DNA of 64,000 nucleotides, from assembly GCF_011250645.1 (NCBI RefSeq), contig NZ_JAANNO010000012.1, positions 38,560 to 102,559 of the forward strand, given 5' to 3'. The notes under the pieces are model-generated. The model worked only from the letters and a program-made list of their open reading frames with translations, made no database searches and had not been told where the DNA came from. Positions within the stretch are counted from its first letter, which is position 1. The number at the start of each line of letters is the position of its first letter. The stretch is from Motilibacter aurantiacus. Its GTDB lineage: Bacteria > Actinomycetota > Actinomycetes > Motilibacterales > Motilibacteraceae. Made by a program: the position numbers and the translations under genes. This document shows positions 35,804 through 44,612 of this stretch, piece by piece.

Positions 35804-37276
35804 ATGCCCGTCCCCACCCGGCTCTCCCCTCCCGCCTGGCTCTCCCCTCGGGTCGCCCGCACCGAGGCCCTGGCCGGCCTGGTCGTCGCGCTCGCGCTGA
35901 TCCCCGAGGCGATCTCGTTCTCGATCCTCGCCGGCGTCGACCCGAAGGTCGGGCTGTTCGCCTCGTTCACGATGGCTGTCGTCATCTCCTTCACCGGAGG
36001 GCGCCCCGCCATGATCAGCGCGGCGACGGGCGCGGTCGCCCTCGTCGTCGCGCCGCTCGTGCGCGAGCACGGACTCGGCCACCTCGTCGCGGCCGTGATC
36101 CTGGGGGGCGTCTTCCAGGTCGCGCTCGGCCTGGCCGGGGTCGCCCGGCTCATGCGGTTCGTGCCGCGCAGCGTGATGGTGGGGTTCGTCAACTCGTTGG
36201 CGATCCTGATCTTCGGCGCGCAGGTTACCCACCTGGTCGACGTCCCCTGGCTGGTCTACCCGCTGACGGCCGGGGCGCTGGCCGTCATGGTGCTCCTGCC
36301 GCGGGTCACGACCGCGGTGCCGGCCCCGCTCGTCGCGATCGTGGTGGTCACCGTCCTGACCGTCACCGCGTCGGTCGCCGTGCCGACGGTGGGCGACGAG
36401 GGCGAGCTCCCGTCCAGCCTGCCGACGCTCGGGCTGCCGGACATCCCGTGGACCTGGGAGACGCTGCGCGTCGTCGCGCCCTACGCCCTCGGCGTCGCGC
36501 TCGTCGGGCTGATGGAGTCGCTGATGACGGCCAAGCTCGTCGACGACATCACCGACACGCACTCGGACAAGACCCGGGAGTCGTGGGGGCAGGGCGTGGC
36601 GAACATCGTGACCGGCTTCTTCGGCGGGATGGGCGGCTGCGCGATGATCGGCCAGACCATGATCAATGTGAAGGCCTCGGGGGCACGCACCCGGCTCTCG
36701 ACCTTCCTCGCCGGCGTGTTCCTGCTGATCCTGGTGGTCGCCCTGGGCGACGTCGTCGCGCGGATCCCGATGGCCGCACTGGTGGCCGTGATGATCCTGG
36801 TGTCCATGTCGACCTTCGACTGGCACAGCCTGCGTACGCTGCGGCGGATGCCGCGCAGCGAGAGCACGGTGATGCTCACGACCGTGGCCGTCGTCGTCGT
36901 GACCGAGAACCTCGCGATCGGCGTCGTCGTCGGGGTCCTCGTGGCGTGCGTGCTGTTCGCCCGCCGGGTCGCCCACCTGGCCACCGTCACCAGCACGCTG
37001 GACGACGCCGGCCGCCGCGTCTACACCGTCCACGGCGAGCTGTTCTTCGCCTCCAGCAACGACGTCGTCTACCAGTTCGACTACTCCGGCGACCCCGCCG
37101 GGGTGGTGATCGACCTGTCGCAGACCCACGTCTGGGACGCCTCGTCCGTCGCTGCGCTCGACGCGATCACCCACAAGTACGCACAGCGCGGCAAGGCGGT
37201 GACCCTCGTCGGGCTGAACGAGCCGAGCGCCGCCCGTCACGACCAGCTGTCCGGCCGGCTCTCCGGGGCCCACTGA
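35804..37276 (+). CDS. SulP family anion transporter with C-terminal STAS domain
   Basis: The 490-aa membrane protein has about 11-12 hydrophobic segments up to residue 395. The SulP signature region is ALIPEAISFSILAGVDPKVGLFASF near the N-terminus, and GGMGGCAMIGQTMINVKASGARTRLS is also characteristic. The STAS domain (about 410-490) shows VHGELFFASSNDVV and VIDLSQTHVWDASSVAALD. Possible substrates are sulfate, bicarbonate or dicarboxylates; carbonic anhydrase is not next to it. The stop overlaps the MerR start (TGATG). Confidence 0.92.
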   Translation: MPVPTRLSPPAWLSPRVARTEALAGLVVALALIPEAISFSILAGVDPKVGLFASFTMAVVISFTGGRPAMISAATGAVALVVAPLVREHGLGHLVAAVILGGVFQVALGLAGVARLMRFVPRSVMVGFVNSLAILIFGAQVTHLVDVPWLVYPLTAGALAVMVLLPRVTTAVPAPLVAIVVVTVLTVTASVAVPTVGDEGELPSSLPTLGLPDIPWTWETLRVVAPYALGVALVGLMESLMTAKLVDDITDTHSDKTRESWGQGVANIVTGFFGGMGGCAMIGQTMINVKASGARTRLSTFLAGVFLLILVVALGDVVARIPMAALVAVMILVSMSTFDWHSLRTLRRMPRSESTVMLTTVAVVVVTENLAIGVVVGVLVACVLFARRVAHLATVTSTLDDAGRRVYTVHGELFFASSNDVVYQFDYSGDPAGVVIDLSQTHVWDASSVAALDAITHKYAQRGKAVTLVGLNEPSAARHDQLSGRLSGAH

Positions 37277-37647
37277 TGGCCCGCGAGCTGATGCGGATCG
37301 GGGAGGCCGCCGAGCGCGTGGGGCTGAGCATCCGGACGCTGCGCCACTACGAGGAGGTGGGCATCGTGCGCCCGTCGGCGCGCAGCGAGGGGGGCTTCCG
37401 CCTCTACACCGAGGACGACCTGGCCCGCCTGGCGCTCGTGAAGCCGATGAAGCCGCTGGGGTTCACGCTCGAGGAGATGCGCGAGCTGCTCGGCGTGCTG
37501 GACGCGCTCGCAGCCGGGGAGGACGAGGCGGCGCGCGCCCGGCTGGCAGCGTTCCAGGGAGTCGTCGCTGCGCGGGTGCAGGCGCTGCGTGACCAGCTCG
37601 GCGTCGCGGAGGAGTTCGCCCGGTCGCTGGAGCAGCGCAGGCGCTGA
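37276..37647 (+). CDS. MerR-family transcriptional regulator
   Basis: The 123-aa protein is a minimal MerR: winged helix RIGEAAERVGLSIRTLRHYEEVGIVRPSARSEGGFRLYTEDD, then LVKPMKPLGFTLEEMRELL and a dimerisation coiled coil (ARARLAAFQGVVAARVQALRDQL). It has no cysteines for metal sensing. The ATG overlaps the SulP stop, so it is translated with the transporter and may control it. Confidence 0.9.
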   Translation: MARELMRIGEAAERVGLSIRTLRHYEEVGIVRPSARSEGGFRLYTEDDLARLALVKPMKPLGFTLEEMRELLGVLDALAAGEDEAARARLAAFQGVVAARVQALRDQLGVAEEFARSLEQRRR

Positions 37648-37665
37648 CCGACGTTCGTCGCGAGA

Positions 37666-37709
37666 GCGTGGAGCGCCGACCGCGTCCGGACCCGGCCGGC
37701 GCTCCACGC
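37666..37709. terminator. Bidirectional hairpin terminator between merR and wrbA
   Basis: A perfect 13-bp stem, GCGTGGAGCGCCG (37666-37678) and CGGCGCTCCACGC (37697-37709), encloses an 18-base loop. It lies between convergent genes, 18 bases from each stop. Confidence 0.75.
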
Positions 37710-37727
37710 TTCGCGATCGGGCCTGGG

Positions 37728-38330
37728 TCAGGCGGCGAGCTTCGCGGCGTACGTGAGCACCCGCTCGGTCAGGTGGTCGAGCGCGGCGAGCTGCACGTCG
37801 CCGAGGGGGGCGTCGTTGTTCGCGCCGGTGACGTGCGAGACGCCGTAGGGGTTGCCGTCGGCGAACTTCAGCGGGTCCGTGTAGCCCGGGGGGACGAGGA
37901 TGCCGCCGAAGTGGTACACGGTGTTGTAGAGCGCCAGCAGCGTCGACTCCTGGCCGCCGTGGGCCGTCTGGGTCGCGGTGAACCCGGCGTAGACCTTGCC
38001 GGCCAGCTTGCCCTGCGCCCAGGCGCCACCGGTGGTGTCGAGGTACTGCTTGAGCTGGCTGGCGATGTTGCCGTAGCGGGTCGGGGTGCCGAACAGCACC
38101 GCGTCGGCCCACACGAGGTCGTCGACGGTCGCCTTCGGCTCGTCCTTCGTCTGGTCGAAGTGCTGGCTCCAGGCGGCGTTGCTGGCGATGGCCTCCTGTG
38201 GCGCCAGCTCGGGGACCTGACGCAGGCGCACCTCGGCGCCGGCCTTCTCACCGGCGGCGGCGACGCGCTCCGCCATGCCGTGGATGGTGCCGGTGGACGA
38301 GTAGTAGATGACGGCGAGCTTGACGGCCAC
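37728..38330 (-). CDS. wrbA: NAD(P)H:quinone oxidoreductase WrbA (flavodoxin-like)
   Basis: The 200-aa protein has the WrbA hallmarks: FMN-phosphate loop YYSSTGTIHGMA, GTPTRYGNIASQLKQYLDTTGGAW, and FTATQTAHGGQESTLLAL. It reduces quinones by two electrons, protecting against redox stress. The GTG start is preceded by GAGGAG. An imperfect palindrome 20-46 bases upstream suggests repressor control. Confidence 0.94.
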   Translation of the reverse strand: MAVKLAVIYYSSTGTIHGMAERVAAAGEKAGAEVRLRQVPELAPQEAIASNAAWSQHFDQTKDEPKATVDDLVWADAVLFGTPTRYGNIASQLKQYLDTTGGAWAQGKLAGKVYAGFTATQTAHGGQESTLLALYNTVYHFGGILVPPGYTDPLKFADGNPYGVSHVTGANNDAPLGDVQLAALDHLTERVLTYAAKLAA

Positions 38331-38349
38331 GGTTCTCCTCGGGTGCTAC

Positions 38350-38376
38350 GGAGTAGTTGCGCGCTCAACCTACTCC
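38350..38376. promoter_or_regulatory. Candidate operator upstream of wrbA
   Basis: GGAGTAG at the left and CTACTCC at the right flank a TTG-CGCG-CTCAA core, making a 27-base near-palindrome with a one-base offset. On the minus strand it ends 20 bases before the wrbA GTG, overlapping the expected promoter. Confidence 0.45.
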
Positions 38377-38565
38377 CGCGAACTCCGGGCCGCATCCTGG
38401 GGCTGCACCTTCCGCCCGCCCGCCGTCGCCCTCGAGGACGGAGCCACCAGCCGGTCGTACGCCGCGGCGGCACCATCACGGCCGTCGGGCTCTGCCCCGT
38501 CGCCCGCGAACGCTCGACCGGATGGAAGACCGGCCTGCTGCGCGCGACGGCAGACCGGCTCGCCG

Positions 38566-38607
38566 AGGCGGGGCCGGGGCCGGGGCGGGGCCGGGGCCGG
38601 GGCCGGC
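38566..38607 (+). repeat. G-rich GGGGCC repeat tract, quadruplex-prone
   Basis: Six runs of four Gs separated by one to two Cs appear on the plus strand within about 40 bases. No coding frame is supported here. Confidence 0.6.
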
Positions 38608-38644
38608 TGAGCGCAGCAGACCCCGAGGCGGGGCCGGGAACACG

Positions 38645-38681
38645 GAAGCCGCAGGCCAGCAACTCGCTGACCTGCGGCTTC
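38645..38681 (-). terminator. Hairpin terminator downstream of tRNA-Pro
   Basis: GAAGCCGCAGG (38645-38655) pairs with CCTGCGGCTTC (38671-38681), with an inner CAGC/GCTG pair around an ACTC-type loop. It begins 7 bases after the tRNA 3' end on the minus strand. Confidence 0.7.
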
Positions 38682-38687
38682 TGCTCG

Positions 38688-38761
<74 letters not shown>

Positions 38762-38840
38762 AGCTGCCCGGACGCCGTCCGGACCTCGTAGACCTTACCT
38801 CAACCGCGGGCTCGGCCCGGCACCAGCTGCGCCGCCCGCG

Positions 38841-40331
38841 TCAGCGCTTCTTCTTCTCCCGGATGCGGACCGACACGGCCACCGGGCTGCCGGCGAAGCC
38901 GAACTCCTCACGCAGCCGGCGCTCGATGAAGCGCCGGTAGCCGGCCTCGAGGAAGCCGCTGGTGAAGAGCACGAACCGGGGTGGGCGGACCGACGCCTGG
39001 GTGGCGAAGAGGATCTTCGGCTGCTTCCCCCCGCGCACGGGGGGAGGCGTGGCGGCGACCAGCTGGCCGAGGAAGCCGTTGAGCTTGGCGGTCGGGACGC
39101 GGGTCTCCCAGCCCTCGAGCGCGGTGTCGATCGCCGGCACCAGCTTCTCCAGGTGCCGCTTGGTCTGGGCGGAGATGTTCACCCGCGGGGCCCACCGGAC
39201 CGGACCCAGGTCGCGCTCGACCTCCCGCTCGAGCAGCAGCCGGCGGTCCTCGTCGAGCAGGTCCCACTTGTTGAAGGCGAGCACGAGCGCACGGCCGGTC
39301 TCCACGACCATGGAGGCGATGCGCACGTCCTGCTCGGCCAGCGGCTGGCTGGAGTCGAGCAGCAGCAGCGCGACCTCGGCCTTCTCGATCGCCGCCCGGG
39401 TGCGCAGGCTCGCGTAGTAGTCGGCGCCCGCGGTCTGGTGGACCCGGCGACGGATGCCGGCGGTGTCGACGAAGCGCCAGTCGCGGCCTCCGAGCTCGAT
39501 GAGCTCGTCGACCGGGTCGCGGGTCGTGCCGGCCGTGGCGTCGACGACGACCCGCTCCTCGCCGGCGAGGGCGTTGAGCAGGCTGGACTTGCCGACGTTG
39601 GGCCGGCCGACGAGGGCGATGCGCCGGGGGCCGCCCGGTGCGGGCGCCTCCACCTGGCGCGGCTCCGGCAGGGCGGCGAGGACGGCGTCGAGCAGGTCGC
39701 CGCTCCCGCGGCCGTGCAGCGCCGAGACCGGGTGCGGCTCGCCGAGGCCCAGGCTCCACAGCGAGGTGGCCTCGGACTCCAGCCGCTCGGAGTCGACCTT
39801 GTTCGCGACGAGCACGACCGGCTTCTTGGCCCGCCGCAGCACCCGGACGACGGCCTCGTCGGTGTCGGTCGGGCCGACCGTCGCGTCGACGACCATCATC
39901 ACCGCGTCCGCCGCCTCGACGGCGAGCTCGGCCTGAGCGGCGACGCGGGCGGCCAGCCCCTTGGCGTCGCGCTCCCAGCCGCCGGTGTCGAGCAGCGTGA
40001 ACGGGCGCCCGTTCCACGAGGCGTCGTAGGCGACGCGGTCCCGGGTGACGCCCGGGACGTCCTCGACCACGGCCTCGCGGCGGCCGAGAATGCGGTTGAC
40101 CAGCGTGGACTTGCCGACGTTCGGCCGGCCGACGACGGCGAGGACGGGCACCTCGAACGTCATGGCGGCCGCGTCGTCGCCGGACTCGGCGATCTCCCAG
40201 TCGACGTAGTCGCGCTCGTCGTCGTACGCGGCGTCGACCGCGTCCTCGATGCTCCCGCCGAGCGGAGCGGCCTCCTCGAGGGCCTGGCGGGCGCTCTCGT
40301 CCTGGGGCCCGGCGGTGGTCGGATCGGTCAC
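38841..40331 (-). CDS. der: Ribosome biogenesis GTPase Der (EngA)
   Basis: The 496-aa protein has an acidic N-terminal extension (about 55 residues, as in other actinobacteria) and two GTPase domains. G1 motifs are [15 protein letters not shown] and [20 protein letters not shown] and DTAGIRR (G3), and NKVD and NKWD (G4) follow. A C-terminal KH-like domain ends with a basic REKKKR tail. It acts in 50S subunit maturation. The GTG overlaps the cmk stop by 4 bases. Confidence 0.97.
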   Translation of the reverse strand: MTDPTTAGPQDESARQALEEAAPLGGSIEDAVDAAYDDERDYVDWEIAESGDDAAAMTFEVPVLAVVGRPNVGKSTLVNRILGRREAVVEDVPGVTRDRVAYDASWNGRPFTLLDTGGWERDAKGLAARVAAQAELAVEAADAVMMVVDATVGPTDTDEAVVRVLRRAKKPVVLVANKVDSERLESEATSLWSLGLGEPHPVSALHGRGSGDLLDAVLAALPEPRQVEAPAPGGPRRIALVGRPNVGKSSLLNALAGEERVVVDATAGTTRDPVDELIELGGRDWRFVDTAGIRRRVHQTAGADYYASLRTRAAIEKAEVALLLLDSSQPLAEQDVRIASMVVETGRALVLAFNKWDLLDEDRRLLLEREVERDLGPVRWAPRVNISAQTKRHLEKLVPAIDTALEGWETRVPTAKLNGFLGQLVAATPPPVRGGKQPKILFATQASVRPPRFVLFTSGFLEAGYRRFIERRLREEFGFAGSPVAVSVRIREKKKR

Positions 40332-41044
40332 GGTGTGCGCTCCAGAAGGTCTGCGGCGGCCGGCACCCGATCGGCGACGACCGATAGCACCGCGGCGACG
40401 ACCTCGTCGAGGCCGAGCGCGGAGGTGTCGACCTCGACGACACCCTCGGCAGCGGTGAGGAAACTGGCCACCTTCGAGTCGTCGGCGTCGCGCCGGACGA
40501 TCGAGTCGTGGGTGGCCGCGATCGCGGCGGCGTCGGCCGTGCCGTGCAGCTCGCGCGCCCGGCGGGCCAGCCGGGCCTGCTCGTCGGCGGTCAGCAGGAT
40601 GCGCACCGGCGCGTCGGGGGCGACCACCGTCGTGATGTCGCGCCCCTCGATGACGACGCGCCCACGGGCAGCCACCTCCCGCTGACGCCGCACGAGCTCG
40701 GCCCGCACGTCGAGGTTGCCCGCGACCTTGCTGACGACGGCCGAGACCCGCGGCTCGCGGATCGCGCGCGTGACGTCGACGCCGTCGATGACCACGACGT
40801 CCACCTCGGGGTCCGGCGACTGCTCGATGACCGCGCGGTGCGCGAGCGCTGTGATCGCCGCGGCGTCCTCGAGGTCGAGCCCGCGGTCGAGCGCAGCACA
40901 GGCCACGGCGCGATAGGTCGCGCCGGTGTCGAGGTAGCCCAGGCCGAGCCGGGTCGCCACGCGGCGCGACACCGTGGACTTGCCGGACCCGGAGGGGCCG
41001 TCGATCGCGATGACGATCCGGTCGAGGCTGCTGGTCGCAGGCAA
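40328..41044 (-). CDS. cmk: Cytidylate kinase
   Basis: The 238-aa enzyme phosphorylates CMP/dCMP. It contains [21 protein letters not shown] (P-loop), [31 protein letters not shown] and [10 protein letters not shown]. The TTG at 41044 has AGGAG 4 bases upstream and is preferred over a GTG further upstream at 41110, whose extra residues are unlike the family. It is coupled to der downstream. Confidence 0.95.
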   Translation of the reverse strand: MPATSSLDRIVIAIDGPSGSGKSTVSRRVATRLGLGYLDTGATYRAVACAALDRGLDLEDAAAITALAHRAVIEQSPDPEVDVVVIDGVDVTRAIREPRVSAVVSKVAGNLDVRAELVRRQREVAARGRVVIEGRDITTVVAPDAPVRILLTADEQARLARRARELHGTADAAAIAATHDSIVRRDADDSKVASFLTAAEGVVEVDTSALGLDEVVAAVLSVVADRVPAAADLLERTP

Positions 41045-41149
41045 GGGTCTCCTCGGAGGGCCGTCGGGGGAAGCGGGCGGGAGCCCGTGCTCCCAGCGTA
41101 GCCGGGCCACTTGTTCACAAACTTGCTCCCAATCTCACAGGAACTCTGT

Positions 41150-41163
41150 TAAGTTCTCCCCGT
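41150..41163 (+). promoter_or_regulatory. Probable leaderless promoter of deoR
   Basis: TAAGTT (41150-41155) ends 6 bases before the GTG at 41162, and no purine-rich ribosome site precedes the codon. Transcription would begin at or next to the start codon. The half-sites GAACT (41141-41145) and AGTTC (41152-41156) form an inverted repeat that could be the autoregulatory operator. Confidence 0.5.
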
Positions 41164-41944
41164 GGCCACCCGAGACCGTCTCGACCTCACGCTCCGCCTC
41201 GTGCAGGGAGCGGAGCGGGCGACGATCGCCGAGCTCGCGCGCCGGCTCGGCGTGTCGGAGATGACCGTGCGCCGCGACCTCGACGCGCTGCAGGAGGCCG
41301 GCCTGGTGCGGCGGGTGCGCGGAGGCGCCGTCGCCACTCGCGAGCTCCGTGAGGAGGCGGGCTACACGGCCCGGCTGGGGTGGCAGCCGGCCGTCAAGGA
41401 CCGGCTGGGGGCGGCGACGGCGGCGCTCGTGCAGCCCGGCGAGACCGTGCTGCTCGACGCGGGGACGACCACCGTCCACGTGGCCCAGCACCTGGCGGAC
41501 CGCGCTCCGCTCACGGTGGCCGTGCTCAGCCTGCAGGCGGCCACCGCCCTCGCCGACGTCCCCGGCGTCCGGCTGCTCGTGCTCGGGGGGGAGTCGCGGC
41601 CGGGCGAGCGCTCGCTCGTCGGGCCGCTCGCCCTGCGCGCGCTCGCCGGCTTCTCCTTCGACATCTTCGTCATGTCGATCGGCGGGATCTCCGCCGACGG
41701 CTGGTCCGAGTTCGCCCTCGAGGACGCGGCGGTCAAGCAGGCCGCCCTCCCGCGCGCCGGCCGGATCGTCGTGGTCGCCGACGCGACCAAGCTCGGGGTC
41801 CGGGCCTTCGCCCACGTCGCGCCGCTCGACGTCGTGGACGGGCTCGTGACCGACGTGGGGGCCCGCGACCCCGACCTCGGCGCCACCGCCACCGCCACCC
41901 TTACCGCCCTCACCGACGCGGGCGTCGACCTCACCTACGCCTGA
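41162..41944 (+). CDS. DeoR/GlpR family transcriptional regulator
   Basis: The 260-aa protein has an N-terminal helix-turn-helix (ATIAELARRLGVSEMTVRRDLDALQEAGLVRRVRGGAV) and a C-terminal sugar-phosphate sensor domain with LLDAGTTTVHVAQHL, LVLGGESRPGERSLVGP and VVVADATKLG. Regulators of this type respond to phosphorylated sugars and usually control adjacent genes. It heads a plus-strand operon with a DUF4406 protein and NudK, inserted in an otherwise minus-strand block. Confidence 0.93.
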   Translation: MATRDRLDLTLRLVQGAERATIAELARRLGVSEMTVRRDLDALQEAGLVRRVRGGAVATRELREEAGYTARLGWQPAVKDRLGAATAALVQPGETVLLDAGTTTVHVAQHLADRAPLTVAVLSLQAATALADVPGVRLLVLGGESRPGERSLVGPLALRALAGFSFDIFVMSIGGISADGWSEFALEDAAVKQAALPRAGRIVVVADATKLGVRAFAHVAPLDVVDGLVTDVGARDPDLGATATATLTALTDAGVDLTYA

Positions 41945-41954
41945 AAGGCATCTC

Positions 41955-42326
41955 ATGAACCCGCAGCCGCTGCTCATCCTGGTCGCCGGCCCCTACCGCT
42001 CGGGCACCGGCGACGACCCCGCCAAGCTCGACGCGAACGTGCGGGCGATGACCGACGTCGCGCTGGGCCTCTTCCGGGCCGGGCACCTCCCGGTCACCGG
42101 CGAAGCGCTCGCCCTGCCCATGGTCGAGGCAGCCGGCTCGAGACACGTCGGGGACGCCGCGTTCGAGGAGATCTTCCACCCGATCGCCGAGCGGCTGCTC
42201 AGCCGGTGCGACGCCGTCCTGCGCATCGGCGGCCCCTCGGCCGGCGCCGACGCGATGGTCGCCCAGGCCCGAGCCGAGGGGAAGGCCGTCTACTTCTCCG
42301 CCGACGCGGTCCCGGCCGCCCGATGA
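41955..42326 (+). CDS. DUF4406 / nucleoside 2-deoxyribosyltransferase-like protein
   Basis: The 123-aa Rossmann-like protein has ILVAGPYRSGTGDDPAKLDANV, the phosphate-binding loop of the nucleoside deoxyribosyltransferase superfamily, and CDAVLRIGGPSAGADAMVAQARAEGKAVYF at the end. The catalytic Glu of true transferases, usually in FE(I/L)GYA, is not evident; the segment reads DAMVAQA. It may bind nucleotides or sugars without that chemistry. GAAAGG precedes the ATG, 10 bases after the deoR stop. Confidence 0.75.
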   Translation: MNPQPLLILVAGPYRSGTGDDPAKLDANVRAMTDVALGLFRAGHLPVTGEALALPMVEAAGSRHVGDAAFEEIFHPIAERLLSRCDAVLRIGGPSAGADAMVAQARAEGKAVYFSADAVPAAR

Positions 42327-42991
42327 GCGCCTCCCGCCGGGGCATCGACGTCCCCGACGGCCGGGGCCGGGTCGGCCTCGACCAGGCCGGCCGGGATCTC
42401 TCCGGCAACCCGCGGGTCAAGGTCACCGACGTCGAGGTGCTCGCCAACGACTGGGGCGTGCTGCGCCGCACGACCTTCCAGTACCTGCGCCCCGACGGCA
42501 GCTGGGCCACCGACCGGCGCGAGACCTACGACCGCGGCAACGGCGCGGCGATCCTGCTCTACGAGCCGGACGCGCGGACCGTCGTGCTGGTCCGCCAGTT
42601 CCGGTACCCGGCGTACGTCAACGGGCACCCCGACGGGATGCTGCTCGAGCTGCCGGCGGGGCTGCTCGACGCCGACGGGCCGGAGGAGGCCGTGCGCCGG
42701 GAGGCGGAGGAGGAGACCGGCTACCGGGTCGGCGACGTGCAGCGGGTCTGCGCGGCCGTGATGAGCCCGGGGTCGGTCACCGAGACGCTCCACGTCTACG
42801 CCGCGCCCTACTCCCCCACCGACCGGGTGGGCGAGGGCGGCGGCATCGAGGACGAGGGCGAGGACATCGAGGTGGTCGAGCTGGCGTTCGACGACGCGCT
42901 GGCGCTGGTGCGCGACGGCACGATCGTGGACGCGAAGACGGTCCTGGCTCTGCAGTGGGCCGCCCTGGACGGGCCGTTCCGCCGGCCGTGA
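42323..42991 (+). CDS. nudK: GDP-mannose pyrophosphatase NudK (NUDIX hydrolase)
   Basis: The 222-aa protein aligns by eye with NudK: AGLLDADGPEEAVRREAEEETGY (Nudix box of the NudK type), VMSPGSVTETLHVYAA, GGGIEDEGEDIEVVEL and VDAKTVLALQW. It hydrolyses GDP-mannose or related nucleotide sugars. The ATG overlaps the DUF4406 stop by 4 bases. A GAGGCCG hairpin follows the stop. Confidence 0.85.
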   Translation: MSASRRGIDVPDGRGRVGLDQAGRDLSGNPRVKVTDVEVLANDWGVLRRTTFQYLRPDGSWATDRRETYDRGNGAAILLYEPDARTVVLVRQFRYPAYVNGHPDGMLLELPAGLLDADGPEEAVRREAEEETGYRVGDVQRVCAAVMSPGSVTETLHVYAAPYSPTDRVGEGGGIEDEGEDIEVVELAFDDALALVRDGTIVDAKTVLALQWAALDGPFRRP

Positions 42992-43007
42992 GAGGCCGTC
43001 CGGCCTC
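42992..43007. terminator. Short GC hairpin between nudK and tyrA
   Basis: GAGGCC-GTCC-GGCCTC (with flanking G/C) forms a compact stem directly at the nudK stop, between convergent genes. Confidence 0.5.
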
Positions 43008-43043
43008 GTCGACAGCCTTGGCCGAAGCCGCTGGCGCCGACGC

Positions 43044-44156
43044 TCAGGCGTGGACCGACCATCCGCCGGCGGCGAGCACCTCGCCCAGCCGTTCGGCGGC
43101 CTCCGGGCGAACGGAGACCAGCGCGAGGCCGGCCGGCTGCCCGAGCGAGTGCTCCAGCCCGAGGTCCTCGACGTTGACCCCGGCCTCGCCGATGAAGGCG
43201 AGCAGCCGGGCCAGCTCCCCGGGCCGGTCCGGCACCACCACCGGCACCACGGCCAGGGTCTCCGGCCGCCCGCCGTGCCGGCCGGGCAGCCGCTCGCGGC
43301 CGGTGACACCGGCCGCCAGCAGCGTCCGCATCCGCTCGGCGGCGCGCTGGTCGCCCGGGTCGGCGGCGAGGGCGTCCAGCGACTCCAGCGCGACGTCCAG
43401 GTCGGCGCGCAGCGCCTGAAGCACCTCGGCGACCGGACGGGCGTTCGCGCCGAGCAGCGAGACCCACGGCGCCGGGTCAGACCCGGCGACCCGGGTGATG
43501 TCGCGTACCCCGGTGCCGGCCACCGCCACCGCGGCCTCCTCGCCCCCGGCGAGCCGGCAGGCGACGAGCGCCGCGAGCAGGTGCGGGGCGTGCGAGACGA
43601 GCGCGACCGCCCGGTCGTGGGCCTCCGGGCCCATCCGCACGGCCGTGGCCCCGCAGCGTCCGGCGAGCTCCTCGACGCGCCCGACGTCCTCGGCGCCGGA
43701 CCCGGGCAGTGGCGTGACCACCCACGGACGGCCCTCGAAGAGGTCGGCCTGGGCGGCGCCGGGGCCGCTGCGCTCCCTGCCGGCCATCGGGTGGCCTCCG
43801 ACGAGGGCGGTCGTCCCGGGGTGTCGGGCGGCGACCTCGCGGAGCGGGGCGGCCTTCACGCCCGCCACGTCCGTGTAGGTCCTGGCCACCCGAGCGGCGA
43901 TCGCGTCCGACAGCACGTCGGCGACGGCGTACGGCGGGGCGGCGGCCACGAACAGGTCGACCGGCCCGGCCGGCGGCTCCAGGGTGCCGGCGCCGAGCTC
44001 GGCGGCGCGGCGGGCGACCTCGGGGCTGGCGTCCGACAGGTGCACGCGGACGCCGCTGCGGCGCAGGGCCAGCCCGATCGAGGTGCCGATGAGACCGGCG
44101 CCGGCGATGGCCACGCTGGTGAGCGCGGGGGCGCTCACCGGGCCGTCACTGGGCAA
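43044..44156 (-). CDS. tyrA: Prephenate dehydrogenase with C-terminal ACT domain
   Basis: The 370-aa protein starts SVAIAGAGLIGTSIGLALRRSG, a dinucleotide-binding loop. It continues with DVAGVKAAPLREV, GGHPMAGRERSGP and SHAPHLLAALVA, characteristic of TyrA. An ACT domain occupies the last 75 residues (VVPVVVPDRPGELARLLAFIGEAGVNVEDL), suggesting tyrosine feedback. It oxidatively decarboxylates prephenate in tyrosine synthesis. TTG 44156 overlaps aroH by 11 bases; GTG 44138 is an alternative start. Confidence 0.94.
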   Translation of the reverse strand: MPSDGPVSAPALTSVAIAGAGLIGTSIGLALRRSGVRVHLSDASPEVARRAAELGAGTLEPPAGPVDLFVAAAPPYAVADVLSDAIAARVARTYTDVAGVKAAPLREVAARHPGTTALVGGHPMAGRERSGPGAAQADLFEGRPWVVTPLPGSGAEDVGRVEELAGRCGATAVRMGPEAHDRAVALVSHAPHLLAALVACRLAGGEEAAVAVAGTGVRDITRVAGSDPAPWVSLLGANARPVAEVLQALRADLDVALESLDALAADPGDQRAAERMRTLLAAGVTGRERLPGRHGGRPETLAVVPVVVPDRPGELARLLAFIGEAGVNVEDLGLEHSLGQPAGLALVSVRPEAAERLGEVLAAGGWSVHA

Positions 44157-44508
44157 GGTCGCGGCGCAGCGCCTGCGCTCCGCGCAGGTAGACGTGCCGG
44201 ATCTCCTGCCGGGCCTTGTCGGTCTCCACGTGGGCCATGACCCGGACGACCCGCGGCAGCGCGCCCTGCACGGCGATCTCCGACGCGCACAGCAGCGGGA
44301 CGTCGCCCATGCCGAGCCGGCGCGCGGCGACGGCGGGGAACTCGCTGACCAGGTCGGGCGTCGCCGTCAGGATCACGCTGATGAGGTCATCGAGGCCGAG
44401 CGAGTTCTGCGTCAGGATCTCGCTGAGCAGCTCCTCGACGGAGGTGAGCATGTGCTCGGCCTCGTCGCGGTCGAGCTGGACGGCTCCGCGAACTGCGCGC
44501 ACGGGCAC
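44146..44508 (-). CDS. aroH: Chorismate mutase, AroH class
   Basis: The 120-aa protein is of the trimeric AroH type, with VRAVRGAVQLDRDEAEHML, TATPDLVSEFPAVAARRLG, VPLLCASEIAV and ALPRVVRVMAHVE. It converts chorismate to prephenate, the substrate of the next enzyme, tyrA, so the two form a tyrosine/phenylalanine module. GGAGGA lies 4 bases before GTG 44508; GTG 44502 has better spacing. Confidence 0.95.
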   Translation of the reverse strand: MPVRAVRGAVQLDRDEAEHMLTSVEELLSEILTQNSLGLDDLISVILTATPDLVSEFPAVAARRLGMGDVPLLCASEIAVQGALPRVVRVMAHVETDKARQEIRHVYLRGAQALRRDLAQ

Positions 44509-44612
44509 GAATTCCTCCGACGATGGTGCGGGACGGCGCGGGCGGGCCCGCGGCTGGGCACGAGGACGCTACTGCGCCGCGCCCCTGCGTCGTCGACCCG
44601 CCCGCATGGCGG

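Larger units (their letters stand above)
38331..38687. other. Non-coding region between wrbA and tRNA-Pro
   Basis: No gene can be supported in these roughly 360 bases. They hold the palindrome near wrbA (38350-38376), a G-rich tract of GGGGCC units (38566-38607), and the terminator hairpin of the tRNA (38645-38681). Confidence 0.5.

Noticed and set aside
41045..41110. Longer N-terminus for cytidylate kinase from GTG 41110
   Set aside because: The extra 22 residues are unlike Cmk proteins and the TTG at 41044 has an AGGAG site at proper spacing.
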